Positions 1-12,052 of a stretch of DNA of 64,000 bases are shown in pieces. This DNA comes from Telopea speciosissima (lineage: Eukaryota; Streptophyta; Magnoliopsida; Proteales; Proteaceae): contig NC_057919.1 of the NCBI RefSeq assembly GCF_018873765.1, forward strand, positions 66,086,984 through 66,150,983. Direction: 5' to 3'. The notes under the pieces were generated by a model, which was given only the letters and a program-made list of their open reading frames with translations, did no database searches and was not told where the DNA came from. Numbering within the stretch: position 1 is the stretch's first letter; the number at the start of each line of letters is the position of its first letter. The translations under genes were made by a program, and so were the position numbers.

Positions 1-1924
1 GAACCGGGAACGAGGTCCATTAGAACCATGAAACTGTTTTCAGGTTGAGTGGTCCCAAGGGGTGCACCCTGTATTTGGTTTCATATAAGGTCCAACAAAT
101 TCATCTGCATCATTCCATTAGCCTATTTTGGTAGGCCAGGGCCCATGGGGCTACTGTGAGAGAGAGAGAGAGAGAGTATTAGTATAAGGTTTTCCCCTCT
201 GAAATTAGAAAACCATTTGTACAATGGTTTTGCTACCTTCCCCAAATGAATGTAAGATCACCTCTATGGGCTCATCTGAACCTGTCTTGAGAGATTGGGG
301 AATTGGATACCAAACAAAATGAAGAAGATTTTACCTAACATCTAATTGGATATGCTTGATCCTTTTAGAAGAAGAGAAGCACTGGTATCAACTAGAATAC
401 CTCAGAAAGAAGTTTCTAAAAAAGCTTAGGGGAGTCAATACCAACCATTTCCAGGCTTCTACAACTAGTCTCACCAACCATTCCCTCTTCGCCAGCCTGA
501 TGTAATCACAAAAAAAAAAAGCCATAGAAGAACAGTATCATCCACATAGGACCTATAGGGTTAAAGTAGGAGAGAAAAAATAATAAAGAGGGAAAGAGAA
601 TGCCACCTGGTCGTCCATATCATGCCGCCCCTACGCCTGACACAGGGGTACGTGAAATGACCACCACACCCCTTAGAAAGTTAGAACCCTGGAAATGACT
701 AGGGTGCAGTGGTCATTTCACGCGCCACTGTGTCAGGGCACAGGGTCGGCGTGTCTAGCATGACCGGGTGGCATTCTTTCTCCCTAATAAAGAACACCAT
801 GTGAGAGGAAAATAGTACTTTTGCATTATAGCGATTATTTTCCGAACCTAATAAAAAAGAGAATATTCTCTGAGCAAGCGACAGAGAAGAGTGCACCAAT
901 AAGATGTGATAAAAAAATATTTAAGAGGGCAGTGAGATCATTTCATGGGAGGATAGAGAGAGAAGTTGCCAGTGTACCCCACTCAGAGAAGGCGCCCCCC
1001 CCCCCCCCCCAATAAATTTAGGGGAAGCGTTCTTTGTGGTAGAGTGTATCCCCTGCACGCATGTGGAGGCCAAAGAGAACGCACGTGGAAGCATCAAGAG
1101 GGCAGACATTTCCACCTTTCATGGGGGTGAGGCGGTCATTCGCCCTCCCTCTGTGTTTGGGTGTAGGGACCACTCTTCGGCCACAAAATTATTTTTCTCA
1201 TAAAATTATAAAAGAACGGAAAAGATTCTTGAACCGCTAGGGGTGGAATGACCTCATTGCCCTCACATCCAAACCATTCGGTCACACCTCATTGGTACAC
1301 ACTCCTCTATGTCACTCAGAGAACCCTCTCATAGAAGAAATAATAATAATTTAAAAAATAAATAAATAAGAATGTCCCTCTCAATTATTTTTTTTCAAAA
1401 TTTTCTACAACTCCCCCCTTCTTCCCCCACAACCCCACCAAAGAAAACGTGAAAATGTAAACAAATGACTTTCAGCATTCCAATGTCTCCATATTTCTGA
1501 AACTGAAAGCCCTCCACGGTTCCACCGACTTTTGCTATAATTTAATTTAAGTTTTTTGTTTCTCTCTGGTTCTCCCTTTCATTTTTCCAACGGTTTCATC
1601 GATCTTTACAGGTCAAACTTAATGCAACATCTCAATTCAATAGATTCTAGTTAAAGAAAGAAAGATATGAGTGATATCACATGCCATTAATAGATAGAAG
1701 TCTATAAGGAATGAGAAACTAATCAGGGATACCGAATAAAGAGTTTCCATTATCAGGAAATCTCTTATATCAGCTTCTCTAGACACTTGGAGAAGAAGGT
1801 ATATAGTTTTCCCAAACTTATTATAGTCACCATGACTCACCGACAACTATCCACTTTCTTATCTTTATAGATTACTTTTTTTCTTTCTTCTCAATTCCCA
1901 CTTACTCTCTCTTTGTCCATTCCC
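1..1924. other. Intergenic DNA upstream of stachyose synthase
   Basis: I see no gene here. The stretch holds a GA dinucleotide run (about 157-176), a small hAT-like MITE (590-785, separate entry), a C homopolymer near 997-1010 and AT-rich sequence leading to the promoter of the next gene. Open frames in it are short and match nothing I recognise. Confidence 0.6.
590..785. mobile_element. hAT-like MITE with 8-bp target duplication
   Basis: A 196-bp element with terminal inverted repeats (GGGAAAGAGAATGCCACC at the left; the reverse complement of the right end reads GGGAGAAAGAATGCCACC). It is flanked by the perfect direct repeat AATAAAGA at 582-589 and 786-793. The 8-bp duplication fits the hAT superfamily. 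It has no coding capacity. A related element with its own 8-bp duplication lies at 30318-30506. Confidence 0.75.
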
Positions 1925-1931
1925 TATAAAT
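1925..1931 (+). promoter_or_regulatory. TATA box of the stachyose synthase gene
   Basis: The sequence CTATAAATACC lies about 275 bases before the start codon at 2203, followed by a pyrimidine-rich leader. That spacing fits a plant core promoter with a 240-base 5' untranslated region. The transcription start is inferred. Confidence 0.5.
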
Positions 1932-2202
1932 ACCTGTTTCTCATTCCTTCTTATTACTACCAACCCATTTCCTATACTTCTAGTCTCAACCCATCTTCTT
2001 GATCTTAGTCACATTTCCTTGAATCTGCTTTGTTTTCAGTCCCTACTGTTTCAGTTTTTTTTTTTCCTGTAATTTTCTGCCTTTGCATCAGCTTATATTG
2101 CTGGAATTGTCAATTGGGTATTCTATATACCACCTCAAAGTTTCTTAGAATTCGAGCTTGTGAGTACTCATCTGGCCATCCTTCCTCTGTTTTCCCCTGT
2201 TC

Positions 2203-5200
2203 ATGGCGCCTCCGAATGAAACTTCCAACTCAGTTCTGGGTGAGATCCCAACTGATAATATGAAATGTTTTGAGTTATTGGGAGGGAAACTCAGTGTTAA
2301 TGGGGTTTCAGTGCTCTCTGAAGTTCCCAGTAATGTCTCCTTAATTAGTTTCTCTTCAATCTGTCAGTCTTCTGATGCTCCACCTACCCTGTTCCAGCAA
2401 GTTCAGTCCATATCATACAAAGGTGGCTTCCTTGGTTTCAGCAAAGAGGAACCATCTGATAGGTTGATGAACTCATTGGGTAGGTTCACTGATAGGCATT
2501 TCTTGAGCATTTTTCGATTCAAGACCTGGTGGTCTACCATGTGGGTTGGGAATAGTGGTTCAGATATACAAATGGAAACCCAGTGGGTACTCTTGGATGT
2601 CCCTGAACTAAGGTCCTATGTTCTGATCCTGCCACTAATTGAAGGCAAGTTCAGGTCTGCTCTTCATCCGGGTGTCGATGGGAATCTCATGCTCTGTGCT
2701 GAGAGTGGTTCTACTCAAGTGAAAGCTTCTTGTTTCAATGCCATTGCTTATGTTCACATATCTGACAACCCATACAACTTGATGAAAGAGGCCTATAGTG
2801 CTCTTAGAGTCCATCTCAATACTTTTCGGTTGTTAGAAGAGAAGTCAGTCCCAACTTTAGTAGAAAAGTTTGGTTGGTGCACTTGGGATGCATTCTACTT
2901 GACTGTAGATCCCGTCGGCGTGTGGCATGGGTTGAAGGGCTTCGTGGATGGAGGTGTCTCGCCAAGATTTCTCATAATCGATGATGGCTGGCAGAGTATC
3001 AACTTGGATGGGGAGAACCCAGATGAAGATGCAAAGAATCTTGTGCTGGGGGGTACCCAGATGACTGCCAGGCTTTACAGGTTTGAGGAGTGTGAAAAGT
3101 TCAGGAAGTATAAGGGTGGAACCATGCTGGCCCCTGATGCCCCATCATTTGATCCCAAAAAACCAAAGATGCTGATCTCCAAGGCAATTGAGATTGAGCA
3201 TGCAGAGAAGGCCCGAGACAAGGCAATTCAGTCCGGCGTCACTGACTTGTCGAAGTTTGAATTGAAGATCAAAGCATTGAAGCAAGAATTAGATGAGATG
3301 TTTGGCAGAGAACCAGAGATTGGTAATGTTTCACGTGGAGGCTGTGGGAGTTGTTCCTGTAAAGCAGGTGAATATGGGATGAAGGCATTCACTAAGGACT
3401 TGAGAACAAAATTTAAAGGGCTTGATGATGTGTATGTGTGGCAAGCACTCTGTGGTGCTTGGGGGGGTGTAAGACCTGGAGCAACGCATCTCAATTCAAA
3501 GGTAATCCCTGTTAAGGTCTCTCCTGGACTCAACTGGACGATGAACGATCTTGCTGTTGTGAAGATCGTTGAAGGTGGTATTGGGCTTGTTCATCCTGAT
3601 CAAGCAGTTGATTTTTATGACTCAATGCATTCTTACCTCTCCAAAGTCGGAATTACCGGACTCAAGGTCGATGTTATTCATGTAAGACTCTTTAACTCAT
3701 TTCTTAATTTCCATCCCTTTTTCATTTGAAATGCATATACTGAGATGTATAAACCCCTGAGCCTTGAATGTATGCACTACTGATATCTATTTATGTAACA
3801 AAAAATGCACAAAACCTAAGAATGAGTGGTTCTGGTGCAGACACTGGAGTATGTAGGTGACGAATACGGAGGGAGGGCGTGTGGAGCTTGCAAAAGCTTA
3901 TTACAAAGGGCTAACAGAGTCCCTTGTGAAGAACTTCAATGGCACAGGCTTGATTTCAAGCATGCAGCAGTGCAATGATTTCTTCTTTCTAGGCACATGG
4001 CAGATATCACTAGGAAGAGTTGGTGAGAATTTTGTAACTCTAGTATCAAATGAAACCAGTTAAGTTTGACCTTTGTTTGTACAATTAATTAAGCTACTGG
4101 GGATCTATTTGTGTTTGTTTTGCTACAGGAGATGACTTCTGGTTTCAAGATCCCAATGGAGATCCAATGGGTGTCTACTGGTTGCAAGGAGTTCATATGA
4201 TTCACTGTGCTTACAACAGCATGTGGATGGGTCAGATCATACAACCTGATTGGGATATGTTTCAGTCTGATCACCTATGTGCCAAGTTTCATGCTGGTTC
4301 TAGGGCCATCTGTGGTGGACCTGTTTATGTGAGTGACTCTGTGGGTGGCCATGATTTTGATCTGATAAAGAAACTTGTGTTTCCTGATGGAACCATCCCC
4401 AAGTGCCAGCATTTTGCCCTCCCTACAAGAGACTGTCTCTTCAAGAACCCTCTGTTTGATAGCAAGACCATTCTCAAGATTTGGAATCTAAACAAGGTAT
4501 CCCCTTTCAGACTAAACCTTGTTTGCATTTATAAATTTCAAGTTTTGCTAGACTCTATGATACTACTGAGTGCAAAAGTCTTTGTTCATAAATCTTCACT
4601 TTGTTTCTTAATTTTGCAGTTTGGAGGTGTGATAGGAGCATTCAACTGTCAGGGAGCCGGTTGGGATCCAAAGGAGCAAAGGATTAAGGGATACTCAGAG
4701 TGTTACAAGCAAATGTCTGGCTCGGCACATGTTAATGAAGTTGAATGGGACCAAAAGAAAGAAGCGGCCGAGATGGGTGGAGCAGAAGAGTTTGCTGTCT
4801 ACCTCAACCAGGCTGAGGAACTAAGCTTAATAACTCCTAAATCAGATGTCATTCACATGACAATCCAACCATCATCATTTGAGATTTTCAGCTTTGTTCC
4901 AATCAAGAAGCTTGGCCACACTACTAAATTCGCTCCGATTGGATTAACGAACATGTTTAACAGTGGAGGGACCATACAAGAATTAGAGTACTATGAATCA
5001 TCTGTGGAGATTAGTGTGAAGATTAAGGTTAAGGGTGGAGGGAAGTTCTTGGCTTACTCAAATGAGTCCCCTAAGAAGTGCTGCTTGAATGGTATTGAAG
5101 TGAGTTTTGAGTGGTTTGCTGATGGAAAGCTGAACCTGGACCTTCCTTGGAAAGAGGAATGTGGAGGCATATCTGATGTTTGTATTCTCTATTTAGTTTT

Positions 5201-5210
5201 AGTGTTTTGA
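2203..5210 (+). CDS. STS: Stachyose synthase-type galactosyltransferase (GH36), frame-disturbed in exon 2
   Basis: Raffinose-family oligosaccharide synthesis: this family moves galactose from galactinol onto raffinose (stachyose synthase) or sucrose (raffinose synthase), in the cytosol. I read exons 2203-3681, 3841-4022, 4129-4496 and 4620-5210, with GT-AG introns. Visible motifs are FGWCTWDAFY near residue 223, IDDGWQSI near 259 and LKVDVIH ending at 493, where D490 is the likely nucleophile. A lysine-rich insertion at about 319-368 (through KIKALKQELDEMF) is typical of stachyose rather than raffinose synthases. The C-terminal half carries SMQQCNDFF, GVYWLQGVHMIHC and ALPTRDCLFKNP. About 867-871 residues matches the family. 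Oddity: a duplicated GGAG at about 3867-3875 shifts the frame early in exon 2. A cryptic AG at 3855-3856 would keep everything open, replacing nine conserved residues with five. Either that acceptor is used, or the gene is a young pseudogene or carries a sequencing error. The last nine residues are also unusual. Confidence 0.85.
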
Positions 5211-7060
5211 GTTTTAGGGTGAGGTTTGAAGTAAGGCTTGTGGGTTGTTAATTTCAGTTCTATATACAATAGGCCAACATATTATCTAAATAATGTAAAG
5301 GTGAGAAGGATGTATTGGACTCAATCCTTTGGTGTAAAGGAATATAATCTAAAGTCCATTATTTTACAAACAGTAATCCTCTCTCCCATCTCCACACTAT
5401 TTTCTTTAATTTCTTAATTTTCTAGTTAAATTCTGTTACCTTAGTCATTAAGTAAATTGATCTGATGGGTCATGTTCTTATGGACTCAATGCCTTGGAAG
5501 TTAAGGAACATGTAAGCCATGATTTCCAGATTCTACCCCTGAGATGACTGATGAGAGAGTCTGTTTCAAAGTTCAAACTAGAGAAAACAGAAATTGGTAG
5601 CTTAGGGTGTTTGGAATGAATAATTATCACCTCCAATTCGCGGGCACCTCTAATTCTTTCAATTCCTCTAATAGGGGGGGAGTGGACCCTATCTTGGGCA
5701 GTGTCTTCGGGCAGGGTGGTCATTTCTGCCCCCATGTGAGGAACTGGAGAGGTCAACGAATTGGAGGGGACAACGATTCGTTGGGAATAGCCCTACATCA
5801 TTTAACTTTGGGATCTTAAATGACTTCGTAATACTAATTGGGCTCCACTTAAATAACTTAAGCTTCTGAGTTGGACATTTCAACATGGTATCATTGTATA
5901 TTAGCCAATGTTGGATCAATTGTAACACAACAAACAACCAATTTTTTATTGTAACCGATACTGATATTGATCGATACGATATCGATACCTAAATCCATGG
6001 TTACTAAGTCAGAAAATTATCCTCTTCAATTTTCTATAATACTAGTGTGGATGTCTAACATATAACAGCTTGAATATCCAACGATATGAGCTCATTGACT
6101 ATGTTGAGGATAAATTGGTGAGCCGTTTGAATTTATGAAAAGATGAAGAGAAACATCAAACAAACACCTAATGAAAAGAAAAAAAAAGGTTCCTTCTAGT
6201 CATGGTCAATGGTCATGACAGTTAAAAGTAGTTGATAGAAACAAAGATTTTAAAGGATTATCCAGAAGTTGATGGAGATGGACCCTACCTAACATAACAG
6301 CACATCATCAACACAACCATAAAATAAGGTCCATCTGTAAGGAGAAAGTGGGACCCACTTAAATTATCTTTCCTTTTTCTCAACAATATCCATTAAATCG
6401 ATAATAACTAAACTTTCAATTGTCTCCTTAGTCCCTACCGAAGGAGCTGTTATGAGTCAAACCGAACCATTTTGTTTGGCAAAAGCTTTTTTTTTTTTTT
6501 TTGTTTTTTGATAAAGACCAAAGCATTTTTTTAAGTGTGTGTGGGGGAGGGCGGCTAGTCGGCGGACGTGGTGTGGGATGAGTGGATGGTGGACGGTGGA
6601 CATAACCAATCACCACCTGCCACCACCACCATCCTCCACCTCCCAAGGCAGCGCGTTTTGTACAAACTCCGAAGGTCAATCAAAGGGCGTGGGTTGGGGA
6701 CTTGGGGTTTGGAGCTTTGCACTTTGGAATTGGGACTCCGGTCAAGAGACAAGACACAAAGACTCAAGTTAATAAAGCTACACCAAGTAAAACTAAAACT
6801 AACTGTAACTGTTAAAGATCAACATGGACATACATCACCATACTTGCATTCACGAATGCATTGGCTGATGATAATTTTAGATTTTTATCCTCTCCATTTC
6901 CCAATCTGTTGTGTCCGTGTTGGATCAAGTCCCCCCGTGTTGGATCAAGTCCCCCCACTTAGGGACGTGATATGGAATCACATCGTGTTATTGGGCCTCA
7001 CACTCGTCTCCCATTGGCTCCATGCTGGTGCAAGGTCACACGATCAAACATCATTCTCTT
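5211..7060. other. Intergenic DNA after stachyose synthase
   Basis: No gene seen. It contains the probable 3' untranslated region of the preceding gene, a MITE at 5604-5795, a T run near 6487-6502, and a GT/GG-rich patch (6530-6620) whose open frames on both strands are low-complexity and unconvincing. Confidence 0.5.
5604..5795. mobile_element. MITE, copy 1 of a family also at 9174-9351
   Basis: Inverted ends are visible: GGGTGTTTGGAATGAATAA with CACCTCCAATTCG at the left, mirrored by CGAATTGGAGGGGACAACG and ending AATAGCCCT at the right. A related copy in the opposite sense lies at 9174-9351, sharing the GAATTGGAGGTGATAATTAT block and a TGGGGTCCACTCC-like core. I found no convincing target duplication, so the superfamily is open. 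Confidence 0.55.
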
Positions 7061-7614
7061 TAGGGTTGCAACAGGGTCGGGTTGGGCTGGGTTTTAAAAA
7101 ATCCTAGCCTAACCCTAAGTTTTCTTAGTTGGGCCCAGGCTCAGCCCGACATGACCCTGACTCAGGGCCAGAAAAATCCAACCCTGATCTACCCTCAGGG
7201 TCGGGCTGGGCTGACCCTGATTGGCCTTGATCATGGGGAGGGGGAAGGGAGATGTATGGGCTGGACTGGGCCGAAGAGAAAATTATCAATTTTACTTAAA
7301 ATAACACTATAATAAAATGATTATATCACTTATTAACTTTATATATAATATATTATATAACAAAATGTGGGTGACATTTAAAATTTATAATATATACTAT
7401 ATCAATATATATTTTATGGTATAACTTAAAATATGATCAGACCGGATCGAGCTGGGCCAAACTCAACCTGAGGCCTCAACCCTAACCCGATTCGACCCTG
7501 ACTCAGGATTAGAAATTTCCAATCCTGACCCGCCCTCAAGACCAAGATATCTTACTCAAGTCCATGTTCGAGCTCAGAACAGTTCGGGCCGACATGACCA
7601 AACTTGCACCCCTA
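7061..7614. mobile_element. Non-autonomous hAT element (reference copy of a family)
   Basis: A 554-bp element beginning TAGGGTTGCAAC and ending CTTGCACCCCTA, flanked by the perfect 8-bp duplication ATTCTCTT at 7053-7060 and 7615-7622. The interior has GC-rich arms (repeated GGGTCGGG/TGACCCTGA motifs) around an AT-rich core with many ATAT steps. No transposase is encoded. The element at 57227-60978 is the same family in the opposite orientation and is interrupted by three later insertions. This copy shows what the uninterrupted element looks like. Confidence 0.85.
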
Positions 7615-7622
7615 ATTCTCTT

Positions 7623-9173
7623 CCCGCAAAAATTTTTAAAATTACCAAAATATGCTTACCTCTTTCGAAAATAGTTAAAAGGAGACCATTTGGTTCATTA
7701 ACCAATGAAAGTGTAATAATCAGAGAAGACATCCCGACAGCCGATCAGACAGGTTGCAGCTTAAGTATGGGGATTGGGAATCTGGGACTTTTGTCTTTTG
7801 CTTTAATTCCCGCTCTACCCCTTTGGATTAGGTTATGATCTTTATAATTTGAATGACACGTGGATATTTCCAGGCTTTTCTCAAACCTAATTAGTCAAAT
7901 CCCAACCTCAACCGACCAATACCGACCAAAAGAACGTTCCTGAAACATTTCAGAAGCTTTTTTCAATGATAATAAATTAAGAAATGGTTGCCCCAATAAG
8001 ATCAATTTGAAGTTTGAACACAAATTAACCTCGATTAATTTTATTAATTCCCATTTTTAATTAAGAAAATGCATGGTTGATTAGATACCACATACCATGA
8101 CATTCAGACATACATGCATATATGGCATGGTATGACATCATGGCATGTGTTTCCTGTAGTCTTGATGTTTCTTTAGCATCAATAATAATTGGAATGTTTT
8201 ATCATAAAAATAATAATAATAATTGAAAGAAAAAAGACTCTCTAGGTATGGGGGAACTCTATCTTTTCTTTACATGAAATGATCTTGTTGCCTTCCTATG
8301 TAATCCTCCTATGTACGAAATAATTTCATCGTGCCTCGATTGTACATACCTCTTGTTTAGATAATCGGCCCTTTCCCTAATTGAAATAAAGGAAGCTCGC
8401 AAACAAGGGGTGCTAATTGATTCAGTTTTGGTTTTTCCATTCAATTTTGGCTTAGTTCAAAATATAATATATACAAATCAAAACTAAGGGAAAAAAACCC
8501 TTCAAATCGAAACTGAATCGAGTCGATGCGATATTATATATTCAGTTTCATTTGGTTCATACATAGGCCTCAGTATTTTGGTTTATTTGATTCGTTTGGT
8601 TCACTTCTTCGATTCGTACAAGATTGTGGAATATCTTGTACTGGCCTTGATGAAACAAGACACGAAAGAGGAAATGAGCATAAGTGTGGAATTGTCGAAG
8701 AGAAATGAGGAGAGTTAATAATCAAAGATAGAGGCAAAAAAAGTGAAGTTCAAACTAAAATCATAAAACTTATCACATAAACCGACATAAACCTGAGATC
8801 TCCTAGGAGCCTGCACTCTACTGGTAATGTCTTCCTTCTAGAAGAATTTTTACCTCGAATCATTCTCAATAGAATTCGTTGCTCACTTAATCGAAAGGTA
8901 ATGGTAGAAGGATGAAGTTTGCACCACTTGCATGGGCTACCTTCTCTCTGTCTTTCCCTCTCTTGCTTAGCTTATTAATGGACCTTAAAGAGGCTCTGAA
9001 GATGGTAAAAATCTTCAACCCACATTAACAAGGACAAGGGTATATGTTTAGATGGAATTTAATAGATTTATAGTTCTACATATGGCTTGGTACCTTAATA
9101 TACTTGAGGAACTCTATCCACCTATGCCTTAAAAAGTTTTGCGTTGAACCCTCCACTACTATGCAAGTCAATA
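7623..9173. other. Intergenic DNA, no gene seen
   Basis: AT-rich sequence without a recognisable coding region. A short dispersed-repeat remnant near 8405-8600 (AAGGGGTGCTAATTGATTC at its left edge) resembles the edges of the repeat at 13217-13490, but I could not define both ends. Confidence 0.4.
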
Positions 9174-9351
9174 AGTTATCCGAATCGTTATCTTCTCCAA
9201 TTTGCTATTTTGCTACCCCCTTCAATTTCTCATATGGGGGTGGAAATGACCACCTTACCCTCTGCCCAAAAACACTGCCCAAGATGGGGTCCACTCCTCC
9301 TATTAGAGGAATTGGAGGTGATAATTATTCTAAGTTACCCCTACAGGTAAG
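9174..9351. mobile_element. MITE, copy 2 of the 5604-5795 family
   Basis: This copy reads in the opposite sense to the one at 5604-5795. It starts near TTATCCGAATCGTTATC and ends with GAATTGGAGGTGATAATTAT and TAAGTTACCCCTA. It shares with copy 1 the core containing GGAAATGACCACC and GGGTCCACTCC. The element boundaries are approximate and no target duplication is clear. Confidence 0.45.
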
Positions 9352-9359
9352 GAAAAAAC

Positions 9360-9391
<32 letters not shown>

Positions 9392-10175
9392 ATTTGGATC
9401 ATAAACAGCCCAGACCAGCTTCTGATGTGGTGGAAATATCAAGGGTCCTCTACAATTATTTAAAATAGAAAAGATTTGATAGCCTCTTATGTCTACATCC
9501 CTCAACGTGAGTGGAGCAAAGAATGAACCAACAAAGGCAACAATGCATGTTAAACCAAAACAAAGCAACAAGCCAACAATACATCATGGGGCCTCTTATC
9601 AGCTACTCTGGTCTCCTCCTCCTGCAACAGCTCAACATAATTTGCTGCCCCAAACCACCATCACCGCACCCTTCCCCGGCATGATCTCTTGCCAAAAGAC
9701 ACTCATATGTATCCCTCTCTGTTTCACATGTCCCAGTGACCCCTCCAAATCCCCACACAAATTCCATTAAATGGGACAAAACCAGATTGAGATACCCCAA
9801 CAAGAAAAGATAAAAGTTTTTAGTGTTTCAGTATATAAATTGTTACCTCCTCAAATAGCACAGCCGTGTTGCAAAGTCCAAGGGGAAAAGGTGGGCCTGT
9901 GACTGATTGTACATGTCCCTCGTAGACTCTCTTTCTTCTTTCATTTTTTTCATTTAATGTGGATTCTCTTGTATACGAATAGACATCCATTAAAGCTCTT
10001 CTCCTCCTCTAAACGTGTATGATATTAATATATGGGTGTGTAACCTGTGGATTCCTCTTAAGCTAAAGACTACTCACATGAGGATGGATTTGGAATTAGG
10101 TGGGATTTGGCATGCTTGTGGTTGAACTCCAACTTGACGACAAAGAGGGGAGGCCCAGTCCAAGCCCCTATCCAA

Positions 10176-10221
10176 CCTTGGTCTTGGTCTTGGTCTTAGG
10201 CTTGGGCTTGGGCTTGGGCTT
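10176..10221. repeat. Hexamer repeat (CTTGGT/CTTGGG)
   Basis: A short tandem array of six-base units, first CTTGGT and then CTTGGG, about seven units in all. It is non-coding and probably slippage-derived. Confidence 0.8.
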
Positions 10222-10378
10222 TAGCTTGACTGTAAAAAACAGAAGATCATAAGAATGTACTCAAATTGTGATTTTTATGTGATTTTTATCAGGTGGGCTG
10301 GCTTGAGCTTTGATGGGATCACCATATTCATGGTTTTATTCATTACTACTGGTTTCTAGTACCTCTTAAAACTGCTTC

Positions 10379-10613
10379 TTTCTTCTTTTATTGTTTTTTA
10401 ATAACGAGAGGTATCTGCACACATTGGCCCAACTAATCCCCCCTGCAACAAGACGGCCATCGTGCCTACTATTGCACGAAACCTCCGTCACAACGGCCAA
10501 CTGGCTTGAGATGGAGTGATGGCTGACCCAAGATGAGGGCAGTGGGATTTAAACTTAGGACGTCCGAGTTTACAGCTTGCCCCAGCTCGCCAGTGAGCCA
10601 ACACCCCTTGGGT
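10379..10613 (-). mobile_element. tRNA-derived SINE with 15-bp target duplication
   Basis: On the minus strand the element starts CCCAAGGGGTGTTGGCTCAC, with an A-box-like TTGGCTCACTGG and a B-box-like AAGTTTAAATCC about 40 bases later. It ends in ACCTCTCGTTATT followed by an A-rich tail. It is flanked by the 15-bp direct repeat TCTTAAAACTGCTTC at 10364-10378 and 10614-10628. Polymerase III boxes, an A-rich end and a long target duplication together indicate a SINE. I do not recognise the family. Confidence 0.75.
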
Positions 10614-10628
10614 TCTTAAAACTGCTTC

Positions 10629-11778
10629 ACTACTACCATGTTGTGGAAACACCCCCTTATAATTTTGGATCAAACTTTCCTTAAGCCACAGCAAATGAGG
10701 AATTTTCTCACCAATGAAATAAATGGGGGTGAGATGGTTATCATAATGGCTTGAAAAGTATTTTTGACTTAACATTTTTGTTTGGTTGAAAGGAGAAGGA
10801 AAACTTTCTTCTATAATTCTTGAAGGATCGAGTTTCCCTCCACCCACGGTGAATGAGATTCATTCACTGAGGGGCGTGAGAAGGCGGGAATGGATATTGA
10901 GAGGGTATTTTGGAACATAACCCTAGGAGGGGTTTGTGAACCCTAGGATGGTGGGTGAACCATCCTCTATGGGTGGAGGAAAACTTTGTCCATTCTTGAA
11001 TGTCCACTTTTATTTAATCTGGTCCGCTTAATATTTTAATTTGATATGAAGTTACATCTCTAATATTTATATTGGGAAAAGTCTCTCTAAACACGAGGGG
11101 AAAAAAAAAGGACTAGATCGAATAACAAAACTTTTTAATGCATCACGTGATTATTCTAGGTTTACATACAACTAATTAATTGGCCTTTGGTGATGTGGAG
11201 ACTATTCTCCAATCGGTTGACTTCCCGAAGGAGCTTTGTAAATTGGTTAAGGGAGATACTGATTTCTGTATCTACCATCGGTTGTAACTTTCTTGTTTTT
11301 GGCACTTTGGTTGATGCGGGGCCTGTCCCGTTTTAGTTAGGGATCTCCCATTTCCCTCTTTAAGCCTATTTTAAAGGGGTTCTAGGTGGCTTCCTGTTTT
11401 TCGTATATTTATTTTTTTCTTTTTCTTTTTTTATAATATAATTTACTTATCCAAAAAGATTTTAATTGGCCTTTGTAAAAGATGATTTAGGTGCTAAGGC
11501 TAATGTTGCTTCCTACCTTAGCCGGTTCATTGTTATTGATGGCCCAAGCTCAGACATTCCCTGGCATAGCCCAATTAACAAATGTCAGGTCCAGGCTAGC
11601 CTTATAGCTCAATATCCCTAGCTCAACCTACCTTGTTACTATCCCTACTTATGAGATGGAGAAAACTTATAATTTCATCAATCCAAACTTCAAGATTACT
11701 CTAGCTCAGTGCAAGAGCTAGAGGGATTCCAGATGAGCGGTGTGGTGGGCTGATGTGGTCATTATAACCATTAAGATA
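10629..11778. other. Intergenic DNA, no gene seen
   Basis: Repeat-like blocks of unclear origin (for example AAACTTTCCTTAAGCC near 10670 mirrored loosely by GGAGGAAAACTTT near 10975) and AT-rich sequence. No coding region or RNA gene is supported. Confidence 0.4.
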
Positions 11779-12052
11779 AGGATTCGGTTCGTCTACGGTC
11801 TAGGGTTAGGTGGCCATCATGCTACACTCAACTCACTGGCTGCCACATGGATTTCATGTCGATCCAACGGTTAGTAGACAAGCTCAATTCAAAATTCAAA
11901 ATTCAAAATTGTCATTTAAAACTTAAAAAATGCCAGACTATCGAGGAGCTCGTCTACTAACCATTGGATCAACATGAAATTTATTTGACTGACCGTGTGT
12001 TGAGCGCAGCACGACGGCCACTCAACCCCAGGCCACAGACGAACTCGATCCT
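11779..12052. mobile_element. Foldback MITE with about 108-bp inverted repeats
   Basis: The left arm (AGGATTCGGTTCGTCTACGG onward) and the reverse complement of the right arm (AGGATCGAGTTCGTCTGTGG onward) stay aligned for about 108 bases, leaving a short spacer. So the 274-bp element can fold into one hairpin. Flanking direct repeats TAAGATA lie at 11772-11778 and 12053-12059. Superfamily unresolved (a 7-8-bp duplication). Such hairpins are common sources of small RNA, but that is not shown here. Confidence 0.7.

Noticed and set aside
3228-3533. Minus-strand open frame of 101 codons across the stachyose synthase gene
   Set aside because: It is antisense to well-conserved exon 1 of the GH36 enzyme and has no domain of its own.
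6428-6772. Overlapping Trp/Pro/Gly-rich open frames on both strands
   Set aside because: They arise from a GGT/CCACC-rich low-complexity patch. Composition differs from real proteins and no family is recognisable.
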